The notes below the pieces were generated by a model. It saw only the letters and a program-made list of their open reading frames with translations, was not told where the DNA came from and did no database searches. This document shows, piece by piece, positions 11,540-23,419 of a stretch of DNA of 64,000 nucleotides (the first letter of the stretch is position 1; every line of letters begins with the position of its first letter). This stretch comes from Actinernus sp. WN-2022. Lineage: Eukaryota > Cnidaria > Anthozoa > Actiniaria > Actinernidae. Both the position numbers and the translations under genes were made by a program. Location: assembly GCA_030867875.1 (NCBI GenBank), contig JAOWCC010001751.1, positions 21,350,026 to 21,414,025 of the forward strand. Direction: 5' to 3'.

Positions 11540-11770
11540 CTCACGAACAATGTTGTTAATATGGGAATGTGTAGTATTATCAACTGTTGCTGCCGGTTGG
11601 GTTCGATTTATGTACTGTACTGTGTGCGATTTGAGTTGGCGGTGAAGTGATTTGAACTCCCGATAGGATGTAAGCAAATATCTAAGAATCCCTGAAGAGA
11701 TCGGCAACCATTTAGGTAAAATCCAACGGCTTTTAGCGTTTAGATAACCCCCAATTTTCAATGCCTTTAG
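11540..11770 (-). repeat. Dispersed repeat, partner of 63285-63545
   Basis: The minus strand here aligns with the plus strand at 63285-63545. Shared landmarks are AAAGGCATTGGAAATTGG (as AAAGGCATTGAAAATTGG here), TAGATATTTGCTTG, a CGCACACAGTACAT segment and CACGAACATTGTTATTAATA. The class is unknown and no coding is visible. Confidence 0.65.
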
Positions 11771-12374
11771 TTATTTGCCAAATAAATCAACCCTCCCAAA
11801 AGGCTTTGTTTGACGAGAGAGAAATGAGAGAAATACGAGGAAAAAAGATCACAGAAGCCAGGGAATCAATGAAAAAGGGGCTTAGTTAAAAATGAAACTA
11901 GAGGAAAAGAAGAAAAAAAGACAAATGTTTTACAGACTGGGACACGAACCTATGCCTCAGATTCTTGGCAATGGATAGGGCAATGACGTGAACTCGAGTC
12001 CCAGTCGGAAAAGATTGGCGTAATGCATGCAAAGGTATTGATCGGCTCGGTTTCATATTCTAATGCCGGGGACATAACTCTTCTTCGATTTCTTTTTATT
12101 ATTCGAAGTTGCCGACGCAACAACAATATATATTAGCAAGTCAACAACAAAAACGTCTGTCGGCTTTCGCTTGAGTTTCTAAAACTTTGTGCTATTCTTG
12201 CATGTTGTTCGAATTTCCCGCTTTTTTCGCCGACCACGCGCACGGTATCACTGCAGTTTCCTTTATACCCTTTGACTCACATATACGGCAGCGGCATGCA
12301 ATTAAATCCAATTAAAGAAACAAAGTATTTTGCCGATGGAGTCGGCTATTTTCATATTGATCATAATACTGGAG

Positions 12375-12381
12375 TATATAA
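12375..12381 (+). promoter_or_regulatory. TATA box of the homeobox pseudogene
   Basis: TATATAA lies 98 bp upstream of the presumed ATG at 12479, a normal spacing for a short 5' leader. Its survival, with the intron, argues that the locus is a decayed duplicate and not a retro-copied pseudogene. Confidence 0.5.
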
Positions 12382-12478
12382 TCCGTCAGTTATATATCCA
12401 TCTCATCAGTTGCATTAGCCAACACAGCAATATACGTCGACCACAAAGCTCTCCCTCAATCACTTGTCAATACCAAGA

Positions 12479-13423
12479 ATGACAGACATCAAGATCGTGC
12501 ACGCTTCACGTCCTGTGCAGAACAAGTCTATCCCGGTGAAGAGAAAAGCTTCTTTTATGATCGAAGATCTGCTACGAGATACGCATGATGTCAAGGAAGA
12601 TTCACGTAGAGCCGAGAATTCAGCAAGCCTACAAAGCAGCCCATCACCCGTTCGTACAACAAGTCAACAATCTGGAAGTCCCAGTCAGTCTGGCAGTGAA
12701 ACAGAGTCGTCACAAGATAGAGGTAAGAAGTACTCTTGCATGTAACCTATTCTAGTTAGTATAAGTATGCTATGATGACACTTGTAACATCAGTTGTCAA
12801 ATATTCCGTGTGGCAGTATGTATCTGAACCTATACTCTCCGATCTCATTATTTTTATAATTGCGTAAAAGGCGGATACTGATCAGTGTATTTTTTCCTCT
12901 ATTCTTTATCACAGAATCGCTGAGTCCTGCCAGCCAGTCTCCTGTCGAGAGAAAGAAGAACCGTTCAACCTTCTCCGGCGCGCCCCTCACAAGGTTCAAC
13001 AGCTAACGATGGTGTTTGCCAGAGAGCGCTACCTAATACCAAAGCAACGCAAGCAGCTGGCCTTAGACCTCAACATGACAGACGATCAAGTCAAGACCTG
13101 GGAATGAAGCTCAAGAGAAAACTGGCCGAGTCTGAACAACGCCACGCCAGACCAGTCTTGCAAACCAAACGTCCTCTCCACATCAACCAAGCGTCCATGC
13201 TTACCATTCACCAGTCTATGGCGGCCGTTCACCTCTATCCATGTCCAGTCGCCAAGAGCTGCCAGGCCTGTGGCGATCACCACCGTCTCCTGTGTACCAA
13301 GAGTATCTTGGGTACGAGTACAGTGTGCCCGCTGAATATGCACGCTTTGGTCTGTCGCCGTCGTCGAGTTTCGCACCACGTCCATCTACGTACCCACCAG
13401 CGTACTACACAGAGTATTACTGA
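12479..13423 (+). pseudogene. Homeobox gene (NK-like/Vent- or Bar-like) with broken homeodomain
   Basis: Exon 1 (12479-12722) starts MTDIKIVHASRPVQNKS and carries SFMIEDLLRD, an eh1-like repressor motif typical of NK-like, Bar and Vent homeobox factors, then a Ser-rich linker. A 192-bp intron (12723-12914, GTAAGA...ACAG) joins in phase to exon 2: ESLSPASQSPVERKKNRSTF, the start of a homeodomain. An insertion in helix 1 then shifts the frame (stop TAA at 13004 in the old frame). The shifted frame reads FARERYLIPKQRKQLALDLN then MTDDQVKTW, clear helices 1-3, but the WFQNR core is deleted: TGG at 13099-13101 runs into codons for MKLKRKLAESEQ in a third frame. A further shift restores a Tyr-rich tail ending PAYYTEYY and a stop. 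MKLKRK favours a Vent-like gene. Subfamily is uncertain; loss of DNA binding is near certain. Confidence 0.78.
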
Positions 13424-13463
13424 TGTTATCCAAGAACTGCTTCTAAATAAGTCAACTGATTGA

Positions 13464-15169
13464 AATAACCTGTAAATAGTTTTTAAATTACATATAGTTT
13501 ATTAAAATGGTTGATATTCTTAAAGTGCATATAAGCCCTGGCTAATTATATTTCTTACGAAGAGACTAGAGGCCATAGACAAAAGATTCCGGAATAGAAA
13601 GTTGATTTGATTTATTTGTCATGGTGTATTGGCCGTTCAAAGTTGCCAAAAACGTGACTTGGGTTGCCTGTGGAAGAAAATCAAGCGCGCTAGAGCGCTT
13701 TACAAAATTGGCACTGGATCTAGTTTGACGTCATCAACAGAACACGCTCGGTGCGCCATTGCATGAAAAGCCTTGCCGAATTAAGCTCTCCGAAACGTTT
13801 AGCGCAATATTATCATCTTTCTCGGTTAACTATTCAATTATTTTGCAAATAAGCCAACGTTTTAAATCCGCGAAGAGACGAGTTCTGTTGATGACGTCAC
13901 GTTTTATTCTCCTCCTATAGTCCCCGAAGGTGCGCGGAAATTATTCTACATTTGGAAGTTTAGTCGCTAAAAAAATTATGAAAACATTTTTATTTAAAAA
14001 ATTCCGACTTTTTTCTCTACCTTTTAAGGTCTAAGCTTTCAAAAAAGCATAATTGGCCAGGGCTTATACGCACTTTAAGACATTGTTGTTGTCCTTTTGA
14101 TGAGTTCAAACAAGTTGAATTGGCTACTGCGTTAACGTTGTTAGAAGGATATTGGGAAAGCCTTTATTTTGAGTATAGGGTAATAGGATACTGTTGGGGT
14201 AATAAGAAAATATAGCGGAGTGTTTGCTGTGGGTATAACACATGATAGTTTGAGGGCAATTGCTGGCCGAGATGCTACAGCGATGTGGAGACCTGATAGT
14301 GCAATATGCCGAAATGTATAACAATAGCTATATCCTCGCAAATCCGACAAATTACTCTACGTATATTGAAAATTGAACTATCAATCAAAGTCAGGATTAG
14401 CTACGGTTAGGATATTTCCGTTCGTCATTATCGTTAAGGAGGATCTATTTTGAATTCTTTCCCACCTCGAAAATTGAAAGTGAAATCGGATAAAGATTAT
14501 TAATTCTAAGAAGGCATTTTGTGTGATTTACAAATGCTGAATACATTGATAGACTGGAATATTAGTGCAATATTTGTCACATCTTTAAGCTGTATTGTGA
14601 TTGGTCAAAGGTTTGACATTTGTTTCCGTAAGCTGGGGGAAGGTAAGCGTGAATCTTCCATTGATAAAAAAGGCGCCTACATCACAACCTCACAGCAACA
14701 ACAAGAAAACGCTATACTAGTTTAAAGTCAAAAGAATTATCATCGGAAGACCACCCCGAATTAAAAGTTCCGAACCTGTCAATTAAAAAAGGGCATAATG
14801 CAGTAATAGTTCCCCGGGGAAAATACGGCTGCTCTTTCGAAGGAAATAAAAACACAAGGCTTGATTTCTTCGCAAAGATTTAAGAAATTCAGCAAAAGGT
14901 AGGAAATCGATAAATCATTCGGACTGTTACGAAAACTATCACCGAATTCAGTCCTTTTATAATGCCTGTTTATTTTAAGAAAGACACCTGATTGGTGTAA
15001 AGTGGCGCTCTTGTGCTGAGGAGTGGTTTATAATAATAACGATGCTATGACGACCCAGGAGATAAAAATATAATAAATAAATAAATGTTATTTGTTATAG
15101 CAGGCTTAGTATTACAGCTTACAGTTGGTGGGGGGCTGCTTTTACTCCTCACATTCCCGAATACTAAGC
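13464..15169. other. No recognisable gene
   Basis: Downstream flank of the homeobox pseudogene. Open frames near 14124-14350 and 14519-14725 show no domain. CAGGGCTTATATGCAC-like text occurs in both orientations near 13527-13545 and 14058-14078, hinting at an old ~550-bp inverted-repeat element, but the ends are too short to be sure. Confidence 0.35.
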
Positions 15170-15565
15170 GTTCCCAAACTACTACATACGGCCTAAGGAG
15201 TGTAAGTGAAAATAACTATTTCATGCCACGCCCAAATCGTGAGTATCTAAAAAAAGAGCTTTAGCTACAGCGGAGCGCAACTGTGGAATCAACTGCCTAG
15301 TGGCGTAAAAAAATCCTACTCCTTACTCTCCTTCAAGGCTGCCCTTAATGATTGTTTTTAAACATCGCATCCGTAACTTTTAAATCATAATATTATCTTT
15401 ATTATTACAATATTTTAAGTAATAGTACATTCTTAACTTCTTAAAGTACAATAGTTCTATATTGATGCAAGTAGGTTAGTTTTTAGCTTTCACGGCTACT
15501 TGAAAAGCAGCTCAGCTGTGGTACTACCGTGATTAAATAAAAGGTTATTATTATTATTATTCATA
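15170..15565 (+). mobile_element. 3' end of a CR1-type LINE with (ATT)n tail
   Basis: Broken translation gives NNYFMPRPNREYLKK, then after a shift SYSGAQLWNQLPSGVKKSYS followed by LLSFKAALNDCF and a stop, the usual C-terminus of this LINE clade. The copy ends in AGGTTATTATTATTATTATT, the microsatellite-type 3' tail expected for CR1/L2-like elements. RT is missing (5' truncation). Confidence 0.7.
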
Positions 15566-16086
15566 TTATTATTATTATACCATGATCGCCTCGGATTCCT
15601 TTGTTTGTTCACGCACATTTAAGTAACAGTCCGCGCAAGACGTAGGCACAATTCTATTGTTGAGATGCAATTTGCTTTCCCCACTTTAGTATTTTCTGTT
15701 TTTCATACATAAACCTTAAATGATAAATTTCTGAAATTAAATCCACTAAAAATGCATTTTAAAGGTACATTTCTTTTGTGTGAAAACATTTCGTCCAACC
15801 AGAAGAGTCCAAAACAATAACCAAGAAAACGTTCAATTTAAAAATGTTCCCCATATTGAAAGTTCGTCATATTAATAGTTATGAGAGTTTTCACTAGATG
15901 CAATTCAAATCTGTTTACAAAATGAGAATTTTTTTTATTCTTCTTCAAGTTTGGATAGATTTTAATGTCTAAGCCAATGAGGTGGAAGATTGAAACAATA
16001 CCACAATTAGCACCTTTTTACATTCCATGCATAGCATATGCCTACCTCTTGCGCGGACCATAATACTTAATCTCTAAATTCTCCGG
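15566..16086. other. No recognisable gene
   Basis: AT-rich sequence without recognisable features. Confidence 0.4.
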
Positions 16087-16200
16087 CTCATTACAAATAC
16101 AAGGGAAATTTAGAAATATGCATTGTCTTCAACAGGGAAATTTCTAAATTTCCCTGCAAGAACAGTGCATATTTCTAATTTTTCCTTGCATCGTAATGAG
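16087..16200. repeat. Nested palindrome
   Basis: CTCATTAC...GTAATGAG ends enclose repeated AGGGAAATTTAGAAATATGC-type blocks in both orientations, with a central AGGGAAATTTCTAAATTTCC palindrome. It could form alternative hairpins. Confidence 0.7.
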
Positions 16201-16644
16201 GGAAAACTAGAAGACAATGCAGGCTGGACATGAGAGGGCGAAAAGCATCAACACTTGCTCCCCTCTGGCACGACTAGCCCTGTGCTCCCGGGTGAAAAAA
16301 TTGACCTGGCTTCATCATAACCTTCAACGTAAACCATGTGGGATCACGTATTTCAATCTGCACGTTCTTCTCTTATTTCTCAAACCCGCTTCTTCCATGT
16401 GGGATACTTAAAACCATATACGCATGACCTTTAAATATTTAGTCAAGCACATAATTACATTGTATTTTACTGCTATTCTTCTCAAAAACAACACACTTGT
16501 CCCCAGGGGAAGTCAAGGTCATTCAATCGAGCATTAAAACGTTTTCGAAAGCAACTCAATTGCGACGTCTTTAGTTTAGGCAGAGAAAACTAAACTTCTC
16601 AGAGATTTGTTCCGTTCCTCGGCGATCAGAGTATTACAAAGTTA

Positions 16645-16802
16645 TACCATGACAATTCGGGAAATTAGTGATTAAATGTCCCCTCAAGCCTCGAGAGAGT
16701 TTGTAATAGTCCCTCGGTCGAAGCGGCCTCGGGATTTCAACAAACTCTCCCTCGGCCGGCTTACAAGGAAATTTAATCACTAATTTCCCTCTTGTCATGG
16801 TA
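16645..16802. repeat. Foldback (inverted repeat)
   Basis: TACCATGACAATTCGGGAAA with TTAGTGATTAAAT at the left is mirrored at 16770-16802. The interior pairs GAGAGAGTTTGT with ACAAACTCTC. Arms are about 75 bp and imperfect. Confidence 0.75.
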
Positions 16803-16997
16803 TTACATATTATTATTATCGCACTACATTGACTGTTTTGGACACACTACACTCGAATCACGGTTGATTTTTAAAGACATATCCAGAACGAGATAAAAGT
16901 AACTTACATCACATGTTGTGAAACTAAACATAGATTTCAAATAATTATCGTGGGGCATGGGGATTCGTTCTCTTACCTCGAGTCCTCTCTTGTTTTG
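16803..16997. other. No recognisable feature
   Basis: Short unique-looking spacer. Confidence 0.3.
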
Positions 16998-17135
16998 AAT
17001 TATATCGGGTTAGCACCGGGTTAGCTCGGTGGCAAAGCACCGTTGGACCGTAACTGAGTAGAAGGTGCTGCCTTTACATAATCCAACAGTAAACCGTTAG
17101 ACTTTCACGTCTTCACGATGTGGAAGATTACTGAG
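16998..17135 (+). mobile_element. Diverged copy of the tRNA-derived SINE found at 57.15-57.31 kb
   Basis: GGGTTAGCTCGGTGGCAAAG resembles an A-box-containing tRNA 5' half. GGTGCTGCCTTTACATAATC, then AAACCGTTAGAC and TTTCACG follow, the same tail as the better-preserved copy at 57.15-57.31 kb. The B-box is degraded here. Confidence 0.5.
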
Positions 17136-17714
17136 CTACATGTTAGTGATAAACGTGTTACCCCCTATAAATAATGTAATATTTGTTTTACTTTGTAATT
17201 CATCACAGTTTCAAAGTTTAAGTTACAATGCCTCGATTATTCCGTTAAAAAAATGTCATTATTAGTACTACGGTAATGTTAATAATTAATAATAATTACA
17301 TAACATCACCTATTTATACACGGTGCATGCGTTTAATTGCGGCTTAATATTTATATAATCTCTTTTGCTGTAGAGTTTCCATTCCATCGATCTTACTGAA
17401 ACTCGTTCACAACAAAGATCATGGCCAGGTTAGTTATTCTATAACAGCATTTTTATTTCATTTTATCGTGTGGTTTTGAAGATTTTCGCATTTTACTTTA
17501 AAACAAGGGTTCGAAAGAAGCACTTATATCTCCGAAAATATTATGTATCTTGGAATTTTGTTTTGTGTTTACTATTCTTCAATGTCAGGAAATACATGGT
17601 CCAATAAATCTCAACTGAAGATCGACCAAAAACATCCCGCTGCAAAGTGCGAAATCAATCTTTAAGATGCCATTTCGGCTGTCACAATACCCGCCAGCCG
17701 CCTAAAGTAAACCT

Positions 17715-17850
17715 GATATGGCGGGTAGTCGATGAGGAGGTAAATCGACTGGTTATTTACAAACGTGGTCGAGCGCACGGGGAATCGAACTCAGGGTCCC
17801 TGGATTGCGAGTCCGCCATGTTAACCGCTCGGCCACGCCTTTTGAAGGCG
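17715..17850 (-). mobile_element. tRNA-derived SINE
   Basis: On the minus strand, CGTGGCCGAGCGGTTAAC (A box) and, 45 nt on, GAGTTCGATTCCCC (B box) make a tRNA-like head with a potential acceptor stem (CGTGG/CCACG). It is followed by the tail GTTTGTAAATAACCAGTCGA shared with the fragment at 4.9 kb. The head recurs as a fragment at 8.4 kb, so this is a dispersed SINE and not a single tRNA gene. Confidence 0.65.
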
Positions 17851-18087
17851 AAGCTGGGACTGGTGATAGTCATTGTACTAATGATGTATGTACAGTCTAC
17901 GAACCCGCTGCACTAGTTACTCGGGCTGCCTGTGGCAGCACAGAGTCTAAAAATGCAAGTTTTTATTTTTAATTTTTTTTATTCCGTGTAGCAAGCGTTC
18001 TGCGCATGCGTTAAAGGTCAAATTCACACCAATCAGATTGCACTGTGCTGGCCACACAACAAGCCATGTTAATTTATTTACATAATT

Positions 18088-19475
18088 TAATACAGTAAAT
18101 CAAGATGGCGGCGGACCCGCGAGGAACTTTCTCTCTAATTTGGAGTCTCATCTCTCAAATGTAAGCCAGTTTAATGTTTTATTTAACTTCACTCGTGCGA
18201 AAGCCTTCCAACAGGCTCAGGATATTTCAACTGGCGCTATTGTCGGAGCCGAAGGACCGCGTTTTTTACCCAGATGGGCAGTGATTTTATATACGACACG
18301 TACGACGACCTGAAGCCAGTGAACTGGGGCCAGGATCCGGAAAGCTAAAATTCGAAGAAATAGATATTGGAATCTATAAGCCATCAGCTCGCTGTGCTGC
18401 ATTTAAAACATCCGAGGAGAACATCTTATTTTGGGTGAAGGCACTTCAAGACCAATATTACGAGTCTCTTAAAAACTGTCAGAGATTTAAATTTACCGTA
18501 AGTTGGATCAGAGAGTATTGAGATAAAGTTATTTCGTTCCAGCGAGGATATTGACCTAGCGGAAACGGTACAAGCTGTCGAAGGATTTTACTTATAATCA
18601 TCCACGTCTACTTAACAACAGGAATAGTTATGTGCCAAGGCATGGGCAAAGATTGAGTTTCCCAGATGACAGATGAAAGTAGAGAACTTAATGAATGAAG
18701 AAACCGAGGTCACGCGCGACATCCTTGAGAACATGAACATGTTCAACACTTTATGTTATACTAAGAAAAGAAAACAAATTACAGAGCCTGCAAGTTCACA
18801 AGTCAATGAAAAACCCCAAGAGCCTGTAGTTTTGGATCAACATATCCTTGAAACTCCAAAAGCAACATACACATGAGTCAAATTCAAACCGGAAGAGACG
18901 GAATTCTTGAGATTCTTCACGAGGTTGTTAGCCCGCAATAAGAACTCTCTCGCTGCTTTAATGACCTTGATTTGTAACATGGAGGCTGACCTAACTGATA
19001 TGCGTAATGAATTCTTACTCTCGTCACATCAAAACGAAACTCAGTCATTTGGAAGACAAATTAGTGCAGCAAGATAATATATACAAGACCGAAATCAAGA
19101 TGCTGTCATCGCGTATTATTGACCTAGAAGTTGAAAATGGCGAGTTGAAAGCGGATATAATAAAGCTGAGATCCGACTTTCAAACTTAAAAAAAAATTCA
19201 AGAATACAAAAAAGAAGACAATGAAAGACCAAGGTCTCCAGTGTTCCGAGACTACCCAAACTACTGAAGCTTATCAGTTTGTTCAAGAGCCATCTTTCTT
19301 ACATGACAACCCGATCCCTATTCATCAGAATACATTTTCTGTGCTAAATGACGAGAGTTTACAATCACCTGACCGACAACCCACTACTAAAGAAAGGGAC
19401 CATGAAGTACGGTTAATTATCGGGTTCCAAACAATGAATATATGCCTGCTCAAATGCAGTGTGTTAAACGAATAA
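18088..19475 (+). pseudogene. Multiply frameshifted coding remnant of unknown identity
   Basis: Several adjacent frames each look protein-like but are joined only by shifts: NFLSNLESHLSNVSQFNVLF onward to GPRFLPRWAVILYTT; SDFIYDTYDDLKPVNWGQDP; KLKFEEIDIGIYKPSARCAA then ENILFWVKALQDQYYESLKN; a 67-residue acidic stretch from 18673; and at 19007-19186 a heptad-rich segment (KLSHLEDKLVQQDNIYKTEI...) with the look of a coiled coil. There are no RT, zinc-knuckle or endonuclease motifs. It could be a decayed retroelement ORF1 or a host gene remnant. I do not recognise the family. Confidence 0.4.
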
Positions 19476-19479
19476 GTAG

Positions 19480-20484
19480 TGTTTAAATTAAAAGGTCAAC
19501 ATACGAGAAAAATAAAACTATTAAATTACATATATACTAGGGGAGCAGATAATGAAAGTCACCGCGCTACCGGCCACTAAAGACTGCTAAATGCAGCTAA
19601 TAATTCTTCCCTTTGGTTATTACTAAGAGGATTTCAAATGAAAGTGTATTACATCTTCAATCTCATGTGACCCGAGTGAAAGCCCAGATGGGCTCTTGTT
19701 TGGAGTTATCTTCGTGCTCGTTTAAGGACATCAAACGTGTTACTTTTCGAGGAAGTCATTTAGTGGGTTCATTATGGACAGTTTAACACACTTACACGGA
19801 GATCACAGACCACCATGTTGTGACGTCATTTTCAGTTACCTCATATCCATGACGTCATTTGTGTTGTCCCTTCGGCGCAGATTTTCCTGAAATAAACAAC
19901 ATCAGCTCCATTACAGGACGAAATTGACACTCCTCACGTCGCGTCCTTGTTATGTCCCAGGAGAATCAAAACCTTTGTCTTCCCTCCTTTAACCACTATA
20001 TACTTTAGCTACTCCAAGTGCTGATTTGCCTGCGCTCGGTTTACTGGGCAATGAACATGTATTACACCATGGTTGGATTAATATGGCTATGAGCACAGGC
20101 TCATCCGATTATATTAATCTGATAGCTATCAGATTTCACTTAAGATTTATTGATTACATAATGTGGCCTAAAACACATCTCGAGTCGAAGCTGAACGGAG
20201 AGGAGTGGCAAGCATGTGACTCCGTTGATCACGTGACAACCGAATAAGAGGGGGGTGCGCAATTCGAATGGTCTCCTCCCCAGATCCCATTCCCCCTCAT
20301 AAAAAATATATTATAAACACACTTAGCGGAGGAAAGACATAAAAATCCTATTCGCAAGCAAATATTATATTTGTTGCAATTGTTACGTTCTGAAACTGCT
20401 GAGCCCGAGGCTGGTCGCGCAAAATATATTGTAGCAGCCATGTCAATCAGTCCAATTCGTTGTTCTTGGCCGCCATTTTGAAAG
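19480..20484. other. No recognisable gene
   Basis: No exon or transposon protein recognised. A 73-codon open frame at 20026-20247 has no recognisable content. Confidence 0.4.
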
Positions 20485-20580
20485 GTAATAATAATAATAA
20501 TAATAATATTTTATCAGGAAGCTCTCTGATGTAATTTTCAGAGAGGTCCTGAGTAAAATTCAAATCAAATTACATTAAGA
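20485..20580 (-). mobile_element. Short 3' end of a CR1-type LINE
   Basis: AATAATAATAATAATAAT followed by ATTTTATCAGGAAGCTCTCT and TTTTCAGAGAGGTCCTG closely resembles the 3' terminus of the minus-strand LINE at 46.67 kb (GACAGGAAAGCTCC...TTTTCAGGGAGGTCCTG), so about 95 bp of 3' UTR with its (ATT)n tail are present. Confidence 0.65.
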
Positions 20581-21473
20581 AAAATATTTACAGGAAAAAT
20601 GACAAATACTTATAAAGTATGTTATATCTATCTGCTAGGAAAGTTACGAAATTGCGATTAAAACTAATTTCAAAAACTCATAAATAATTAATGAACATTT
20701 TGTCCAATCAGATGAAGCAAATCAGTCACGTGCATGCTCCTTTATACCTGATAAAATCTCATCATTCTAAAAGGCCCGCGGAGGGGTTTGAATTCTGTTC
20801 CAGGGGGAAACGGGGTTAATGATTGAGACAATGGAATTTCTATTGATGTTTCAGCTTTCTCATTGAATTGCTAATTAGGATGAACGTTTTATATGAAGAA
20901 TACTAATGAACATGAAATTCTAAATAAAGTTTCATCCTGCGGATTAAGAATTCACTGATAAAGACCCAAAGATAGCAAAAAGTACTACCTAGATAATAAA
21001 ATTTGCACTAAATTTACTAATATCAGCAGACTACCGAGATACACAGATAATATTTTTTAAATGAAGTTATACAACTTGTTTACCGAGCCACTGTTTAGTT
21101 CCAATTATTACCAAACTCAAAGCCGTAAAATAATAAAAACGTGCATTAAACTTACATATTTTGCGGAGTCACAAATTTAGAGTCTGCCGTCATGTCAATC
21201 ACATCGCTTTCCAAATCTTGAACTTTATCGAGGTAAACCACGACACCAAATCCTTCAAGTGCAGGTCATTCTTGCATTGCGAAACGCCGCTTCAAACAAC
21301 ATAGTATGGTAATTTCTTCATGTCATTCCCTTGAGATATTCGTAATTGCAGGCGGTGATTACTCGAATATTTTGCATGGCGTTGTGAATACAAAGGTTCA
21401 ATGGTTCATTAAGTAACCATTCCCTTGAGATGTGCGTCTTTCTTTCATTGCATTCTTAAAGCGTTTTTGAAGC
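20581..21473. other. No recognisable gene
   Basis: AT-rich; nothing recognised. Confidence 0.35.
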
Positions 21474-21580
21474 CGTTTAAAACACTCACAGCACGTGTTT
21501 TATCAAGTCTAAAAATTCTCGGGCTTCGCCCTCGAATTTTTAAACTTGATAAAACACTGCTGTTCGTGTTTTAAACAGTA
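21474..21580. repeat. Foldback with GGGCTTCGCCC apex
   Basis: GTTTAAAACACTCACAGCAC and TTTTATCAAG at the left are mirrored by CTTGATAAAACACTGCTGTT and GTTTTAAAC at the right. The arms (~48 bp) close at TCGGGCTTCGCCCTCGA. The apex resembles those of the foldbacks at 5.5 and 6.9 kb. Confidence 0.75.
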
Positions 21581-21594
21581 CTTAAAATTACGGA

Positions 21595-21879
21595 CTACCT
21601 GACGCGAGTACATTCAAAATAAATCTCATGAATTATATAAAAAAATGCTGTCTTGGCTTGTTCTTCGAATGTTAATAAAGTGTCTATCTGGCGGAGAGAA
21701 GTATTAAGACTGTTCCAGACACTAAAAATAGGGTATATAAAACGTTGCTTGCCCCAGTTTCGTTTGACCGAGGGCAAGTGAATATCATTCTTCCTTCTGG
21801 TGTTATATTGATGGCTGTCTTTATTTAATGTAATATTGAAATCGAAATCTAATTCGCCTTTGAGGTACTTAAAATCCAT
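21595..21879 (-). mobile_element. LINE C-terminal fragment (CR1/Jockey superfamily)
   Basis: A 94-residue open frame contains HQYNTRRKNDIHLPSVKRNW followed by GKQRFIYPIFSVWNSL. This is the same YNTRRxxDIHLP..RRNWGQQ.F block as in the longer copy at 46.85-47.53 kb. RT is missing. Confidence 0.7.
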
Positions 21880-22103
21880 GCTGACATCGAGGCTGGAGTT
21901 GAGACAGTTTAGTAAGAGGCTTGTACCTAGTTAGCATGACAATTAGAAAGAGTGTTCGCATCAGTGTAGGGCGGCGTCAACTCCAGCCTCCATGCAAGAC
22001 TGAGGCTCGCTTGGTTGACAGACAGACAGACTTTATTCATTAGCTCTTTGTACTACTTAGTTGATCAGATGACTGCTAAAAAAATAAAAAATAATAGTCC
22101 AGT

Positions 22104-22323
22104 TTACCGCTGAATGCGATGAGTACAGACGCATGTACGCAGGGTTAGCCTCATTCTGAAGTTAAACATTCATTAATACCAGCGAGAAGGTGTGCTATTC
22201 ACAACTCTGCGTATTGTTATAGTTTCGCGTCGTGTACCTTCTCGCTGGTATTTATGAATGTTTAACTTCAGAATGAGGCTAACCCTGCGTACATGCGTCT
22301 GTACTCGTTGCATTCAGCGGTAA
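22104..22323. mobile_element. Foldback/MITE, family A (partner at 38561-38798)
   Basis: TTACCGCTGAATGCGATGAG at the left and its mirror at 22304-22323 bound near-perfect arms of about 88 bp around a ~45-nt loop. The ends, the ATACCAGCGAGAAGGT inner segment and an AACTCT(G/A)-type loop are shared with the element at 38.56-38.80 kb, so these are two members of one family. Confidence 0.8.
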
Positions 22324-22589
22324 TTTTCAAATACGAAACTGGATTATTGGCGGATGGATTGTTCTGTAATCTTAAAAATCTAATATATCGGTTATCACTA
22401 AATTAACTCCCCCACCCCTCTCCACTTGCCGGCTTTTTGCATCGGCGGTCTTGTCAAAGTGAATCCTCGCTAGAATCATTTTAAAGGATAAGGGGGGGTG
22501 TTGACATTTGTTTATAAGCTGCATATGTCGGCTTTTTTGAATTGTGTACACGAAAACCTTCTCGAAACTTCGTCTACAAAAATATGTGA

Positions 22590-22755
22590 GCTTCTGATTC
22601 GCAGATTCGCACGAACTTCGGTAAATTTAATATAAGATACTTCGGTCCAAAAATTTGGAATACTATAGATGATTCACTTAAATTCATGATGAGATCCAGC
22701 TTCAAACTTAGATATAAAAATCTACTTATAAAATGTTACGAAACTATCTGAAATT
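22590..22755 (+). mobile_element. LINE C-terminal fragment
   Basis: Reads RTNFGKFNIRYFGPKIWNTI then DDSLKFMMRSSFKLRYKNLL, the C-terminal signature (RTNYGKFxIRxxGPKxWN) of a CR1-like LINE clade also represented at 10.9 kb. Confidence 0.65.
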
Positions 22756-23340
22756 ATCTGTACAACGTTAATCTATATCACATGCTTGTATTCGTGTCTT
22801 GTTTGTTTGATTTTTATTTCCTTTTTATTTACAAACCATATTTAAATTCTATTACGATAATTGCAGCCTCAACTACCCTGACATTTCCTTTTTTTAACAT
22901 AAACATGTAATTAATGTTGTTATCTATATTGATTAGCCTAGTGGTTATTACAGATGTTTTCCATCTAGTACTTGAATAAGGTTTTGTTGTTGTTGTTGAA
23001 GTAAAAATAAATTCGATTCGTTTGATTCTTTTCCACATTATAAAAAAAACCTCACGCTTTCACAGTACTATTCCAAATTATTCATTTTTATACAGCTTTG
23101 CAGGACAATTAATTATCAGCCATTTAAACAAATGTTGGCAAGATTGTTTTTATAGCCGATTAAAATCGTCTCTGATGCTTATACCTGCAATATTTCCGCA
23201 GTATATAAAATTAAATTTATTTATATTAAATAAATGCTTAGGGAAATATAAGACTCGCTAAAATGCTTATTAAGCCCGGAAACGATATTTGACAAGAAGG
23301 CCAGTCTCTCCTGTAGACCCTTTGCACGTGACGTCATAGT

Positions 23341-23409
23341 CGCCATGTTGGTGTACAGTTAACAATAGATTCTTCGTTTACTTCTTTTGTTCTGTACACC
23401 AACATGGCG
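23341..23409. repeat. Small inverted repeat around ACCAACATGGCG
   Basis: CGCCATGTTGGTGTACA (23341-23357) and its exact reverse complement (23393-23409) flank a 35-nt spacer. Confidence 0.75.
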
Positions 23410-23419
23410 GCCACGCCCT

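Noticed and set aside
17715..17850. Functional tRNA gene
   Set aside because: The same head recurs in fragments with shared flanks elsewhere in the window, so it is a SINE.
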